From Acidobacteriaceae bacterium (GTDB taxonomy: Bacteria > Acidobacteriota > Terriglobia > Terriglobales > Acidobacteriaceae): a stretch of DNA of 64,000 bases. The stretch's first letter is position 1; the number at the start of each line of letters is the position of its first letter. The stretch lies in contig PKVW01000023.1 in NCBI GenBank assembly GCA_003131585.1, forward strand, positions 50,453-114,452, written 5' to 3'. Shown piece after piece: positions 62,022-64,000 of the stretch. The position numbers were made by a program, and so were the translations under genes. Under the pieces are notes generated by a model. The model ran no database searches. It saw only the letters and a program-made list of their open reading frames with translations, and had not been told where the DNA came from.

Positions 62022-64000
62022 CTACTCTGGCAGTCCGAGGCGGCGCATCAGGTCCGCGTAGCGGGGATCGGAACGGATGGAGTCTAACGCGGGATAGCGG
62101 ATACCGAGAATCAGTTCATCGTCCTCGTCGGAGAACGCCTTCTCGAGGTACTGGAACGCCTTGTTACGATCACCGGCGAGCGCGAAACTTACAGAGATGG
62201 CAGCGACGTCGTCATTTTTGGGCAGTGCGGCCAGCGTTAGCCTGCTGTAGCCTTGGGCGTCTGCGCTCCACGATCCGGGAATGACCTCGTATTTCTGAAA
62301 TTCACTCACCGCCTCCGCGAAGTGGCCGGTCGTGGCGTATAACTGCGACAGCTTGTAATGGGCTGGGCCGAAGGCCGGATCGCGTTCCAGAACCCCGCGG
62401 AATTGGGCAAGCGATTCGGGATAGCGGCCTGCCACCATCAGCGTCGTGGCGTAATTGGTATTCACAATGGAAGAAAGAGGATCGAGCGACAATGCGATCC
62501 GGAATTCCTCCAGTGCTTGATCGATGCGCTTTTCGGGAACCAGAAAGCTGAAGGCATAAAAATAATGTGCGGCCGCGTTATTGGGGTTTAGCTCGAGTGC
62601 GCGCCTATACTCTGGTTCAGCCTCGCTCCACCTCCAGGCCTGTGCCAGTGCCATGGCTCGCGCGGTGTGTGCCTCGGGTAGCGAGTCGTCCAGTTCGAGC
62701 GCCTTGCGGCTGGCCTCGTCCCCCAGCAGACGCGCTTGCCGCGGCGTTATACCAATACCGTAGCTGGCAGCGACGTTGTACGTGTCTGCCAGTCCCGAAT
62801 AGGCGAGCGCATAGTTGGGGTCGGCCGCAATCGCCTGCTGGAATAAATCAATACTTTTCTTGAGGCCCTCCGGCTTGCGGCCGTACCAGAGCTGGCGCCC
62901 TTCCAGGTAAAGCCTGTAGGCTTCCGGGTTCGTCGTCCCGGCGTGACCCAAGCGCTGCCGTTCGTCACCGCTCAGGTGGATGCGCAGGCTGCTGGAAATA
63001 TCGCGGGTGATGTCGCTTTGAACTTGCGTGACGTCCGCCAGCTTGCGGGCATAGTGCGAACCCCAAAGCTCCGTGCCGTCGGCGGTATCGACCAAATCCG
63101 CCTGAACTGCCAATTCGTCGCCATGCTGCGTGATGCGTCCCATGAGGACGGCGCCCACCTGGAGCGTCTGGCCAATCTGCCGCGGATCTTCCTGGTTTCC
63201 CTTAAAGCGGAAGACCGTGCTGCGCGCCATCACCTTAAGATTGGGCAGTTGCGAGAGAGTGCCGATCAGGCTTTCGGTCAAACCATCGCTCAGGTACTCG
63301 TTGTTTGGGTCGGCGGTAGCGTTGACGAAAGGCAGGATGGCGATGGAATGGATCTTTCGGGTGTCCGATCTTTCGCGCACAAAGTACACCGCGGCAGATG
63401 CAGCGGCGACCAGCAAGAAAGCCGCGAAGCCGGCTGCCCATCGCTTGCGGGAACGGCCAGGCGCTGCTCCCACTGGAACGGAAGACGAAACCGCGGAGGT
63501 CGCAGCAACGGTTGCCGCGGAAGCGCCCGATGAACGTCCTGACTCGAAGTCGCGCTTCAGGCGCGCCAGATCGGTCCGCAGATCGGCCGCGCTCTGATAG
63601 CGCAGGTTGCGATCCTTCTCCAGAGCCTTGTCAACGATGCGTTCCAATTCCGTGGGCATGTCGGGATTGAGTCGTAAAGGTGGGGCGGGCGCCGCATCCA
63701 GAATGGCTTTGAATATCTCGGCGGAACTGCCGCCACGAAACGGCAGCGCACCGGTCGCCATCTCATAAAGCACGGCGCCGAAGGAAAACAAATCGCTGCG
63801 CGCGTCCAGCTCTTTGGCGCGCGCCTGCTCCGGCGACATATACGCGATGGTGCCGAGCGTAGAGCCGGGACTGGTCAGGTGCGGTTCGTCGAACGCGGCC
63901 GTCATCGTGTTCGCCGATGCCACTTGGTTGGAAGAACTTGCGGTGGGGGCGACTTTGGCCAGCCCGAAATCCAGCACCTTGGCGTGCCCGCGCTTGGTGA
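62022..64000 (-). CDS. Ser/Thr protein kinase with TolB-like and TPR domains, partial (N-terminus beyond right edge)
   Basis: 659 codons visible; the frame is open to the edge and begins inside the kinase domain ([16 protein letters not shown] with the DFG motif). Then [16 protein letters not shown] (activation loop/P+1), [19 protein letters not shown], and the end of the C-lobe near residue 150. One membrane segment follows ([21 protein letters not shown]), then an extracytoplasmic TolB/FlgO-like domain ([40 protein letters not shown]). Several TPRs finish the protein (for example [40 protein letters not shown]). This fusion is very common in Acidobacteriota. It is a PknB-type receptor kinase; the target is unknown. 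It is convergent with the pilin operon. Confidence 0.92.
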   Translation of the reverse strand, partial: TKRGHAKVLDFGLAKVAPTASSSNQVASANTMTAAFDEPHLTSPGSTLGTIAYMSPEQARAKELDARSDLFSFGAVLYEMATGALPFRGGSSAEIFKAILDAAPAPPLRLNPDMPTELERIVDKALEKDRNLRYQSAADLRTDLARLKRDFESGRSSGASAATVAATSAVSSSVPVGAAPGRSRKRWAAGFAAFLLVAAASAAVYFVRERSDTRKIHSIAILPFVNATADPNNEYLSDGLTESLIGTLSQLPNLKVMARSTVFRFKGNQEDPRQIGQTLQVGAVLMGRITQHGDELAVQADLVDTADGTELWGSHYARKLADVTQVQSDITRDISSSLRIHLSGDERQRLGHAGTTNPEAYRLYLEGRQLWYGRKPEGLKKSIDLFQQAIAADPNYALAYSGLADTYNVAASYGIGITPRQARLLGDEASRKALELDDSLPEAHTARAMALAQAWRWSEAEPEYRRALELNPNNAAAHYFYAFSFLVPEKRIDQALEEFRIALSLDPLSSIVNTNYATTLMVAGRYPESLAQFRGVLERDPAFGPAHYKLSQLYATTGHFAEAVSEFQKYEVIPGSWSADAQGYSRLTLAALPKNDDVAAISVSFALAGDRNKAFQYLEKAFSDEDDELILGIRYPALDSIRSDPRYADLMRRLGLPE

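Overview
The window looks like Acidobacteriota DNA (soil Terriglobia/Koribacter-type). This is inferred from the Ser/Thr kinase fused to TolB-like and TPR domains at the right edge, the run of large secreted proteins built from FG-GAP, PQQ-like and choice-of-anchor-D repeats, the UpxY-type antiterminator at the head of a long exopolysaccharide (EPS) locus, and the GC-rich codon use. No rRNA, tRNA, CRISPR array, insertion sequence or phage gene was seen.

Layout. (1) 1-15641, minus strand: five complete and one cut secreted repeat proteins plus one sulfotransferase. There are two PQQ-like propeller paralogues, two seven-repeat FG-GAP paralogues, a Big_2 Ig-like protein ending in an alpha/beta-hydrolase domain, and a 1079-aa protein with an unrecognised N-terminal half. 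(2) 15846-49373, minus strand: about 33 kb with every gene on one strand, a cell-surface polysaccharide locus with an embedded small nonribosomal-peptide pathway. Read 5' to 3' it runs: 58-aa DUF5989-like protein, SGNH hydrolase, 74-aa SxtK-like protein, carbamoyltransferase A, methyltransferase, UpxY/NusG-like antiterminator, stand-alone Fis-type HTH, Wza-type export protein, Wzz-type chain-length protein, XrtA-type ATPase, degenerate CpsD-like protein, priming sugar transferase, serine-acetyltransferase-like protein, acyl-CoA-dehydrogenase-like oxidase, proline-type adenylating enzyme, free carrier protein, A-PCP didomain (pocket reads as Leu), P450-C-A-PCP-TE megaprotein, flippase, GH10 xylanase, Wzy-type polymerase, GT4 glycosyltransferase, sulfotransferase, 66-aa zinc ribbon, carbamoyltransferase B, GDP-mannose-3,5-epimerase-like SDR and WecG/TagA glycosyltransferase. 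(3) 49374-52271: a divergent regulatory region, a LuxR-type regulator with a receiver lacking its Asp, and a GAF-TM-TonB_C protein. (4) 52713-55078, plus strand: ugd-uxs, making UDP-glucuronate and then UDP-xylose. (5) 55079-56245: receiver-PilZ-PilZ protein. (6) 56586-61818, plus strand: four-gene type IV minor-pilin operon with a visible sigma70-like promoter and a strong terminator. (7) 62022 to the edge: Ser/Thr kinase, cut.

How the genes may work together (inference). The priming transferase, WecG, GT4, flippase, polymerase, Wzz and Wza form a Wzx/Wzy-type EPS assembly line, and ugd-uxs nearby can supply UDP-GlcA and UDP-xylose. Inside it, the proline-type ligase, free carrier and IVD-like dehydrogenase match the known route to pyrrole-2-carbonyl (or pyrroline-carbonyl) thioesters. 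The two NRPS proteins could join this to Leu (possibly P450-oxidised) and one further amino acid, with release by the thioesterase. Two carbamoyltransferases, a methyltransferase, an acetyltransferase-like protein and a sulfotransferase give further decorating capacity. The notable possibility is a pyrrole/peptidyl- and carbamoyl-decorated polysaccharide or glycopeptide made by one locus. This is a hypothesis from gene content only.
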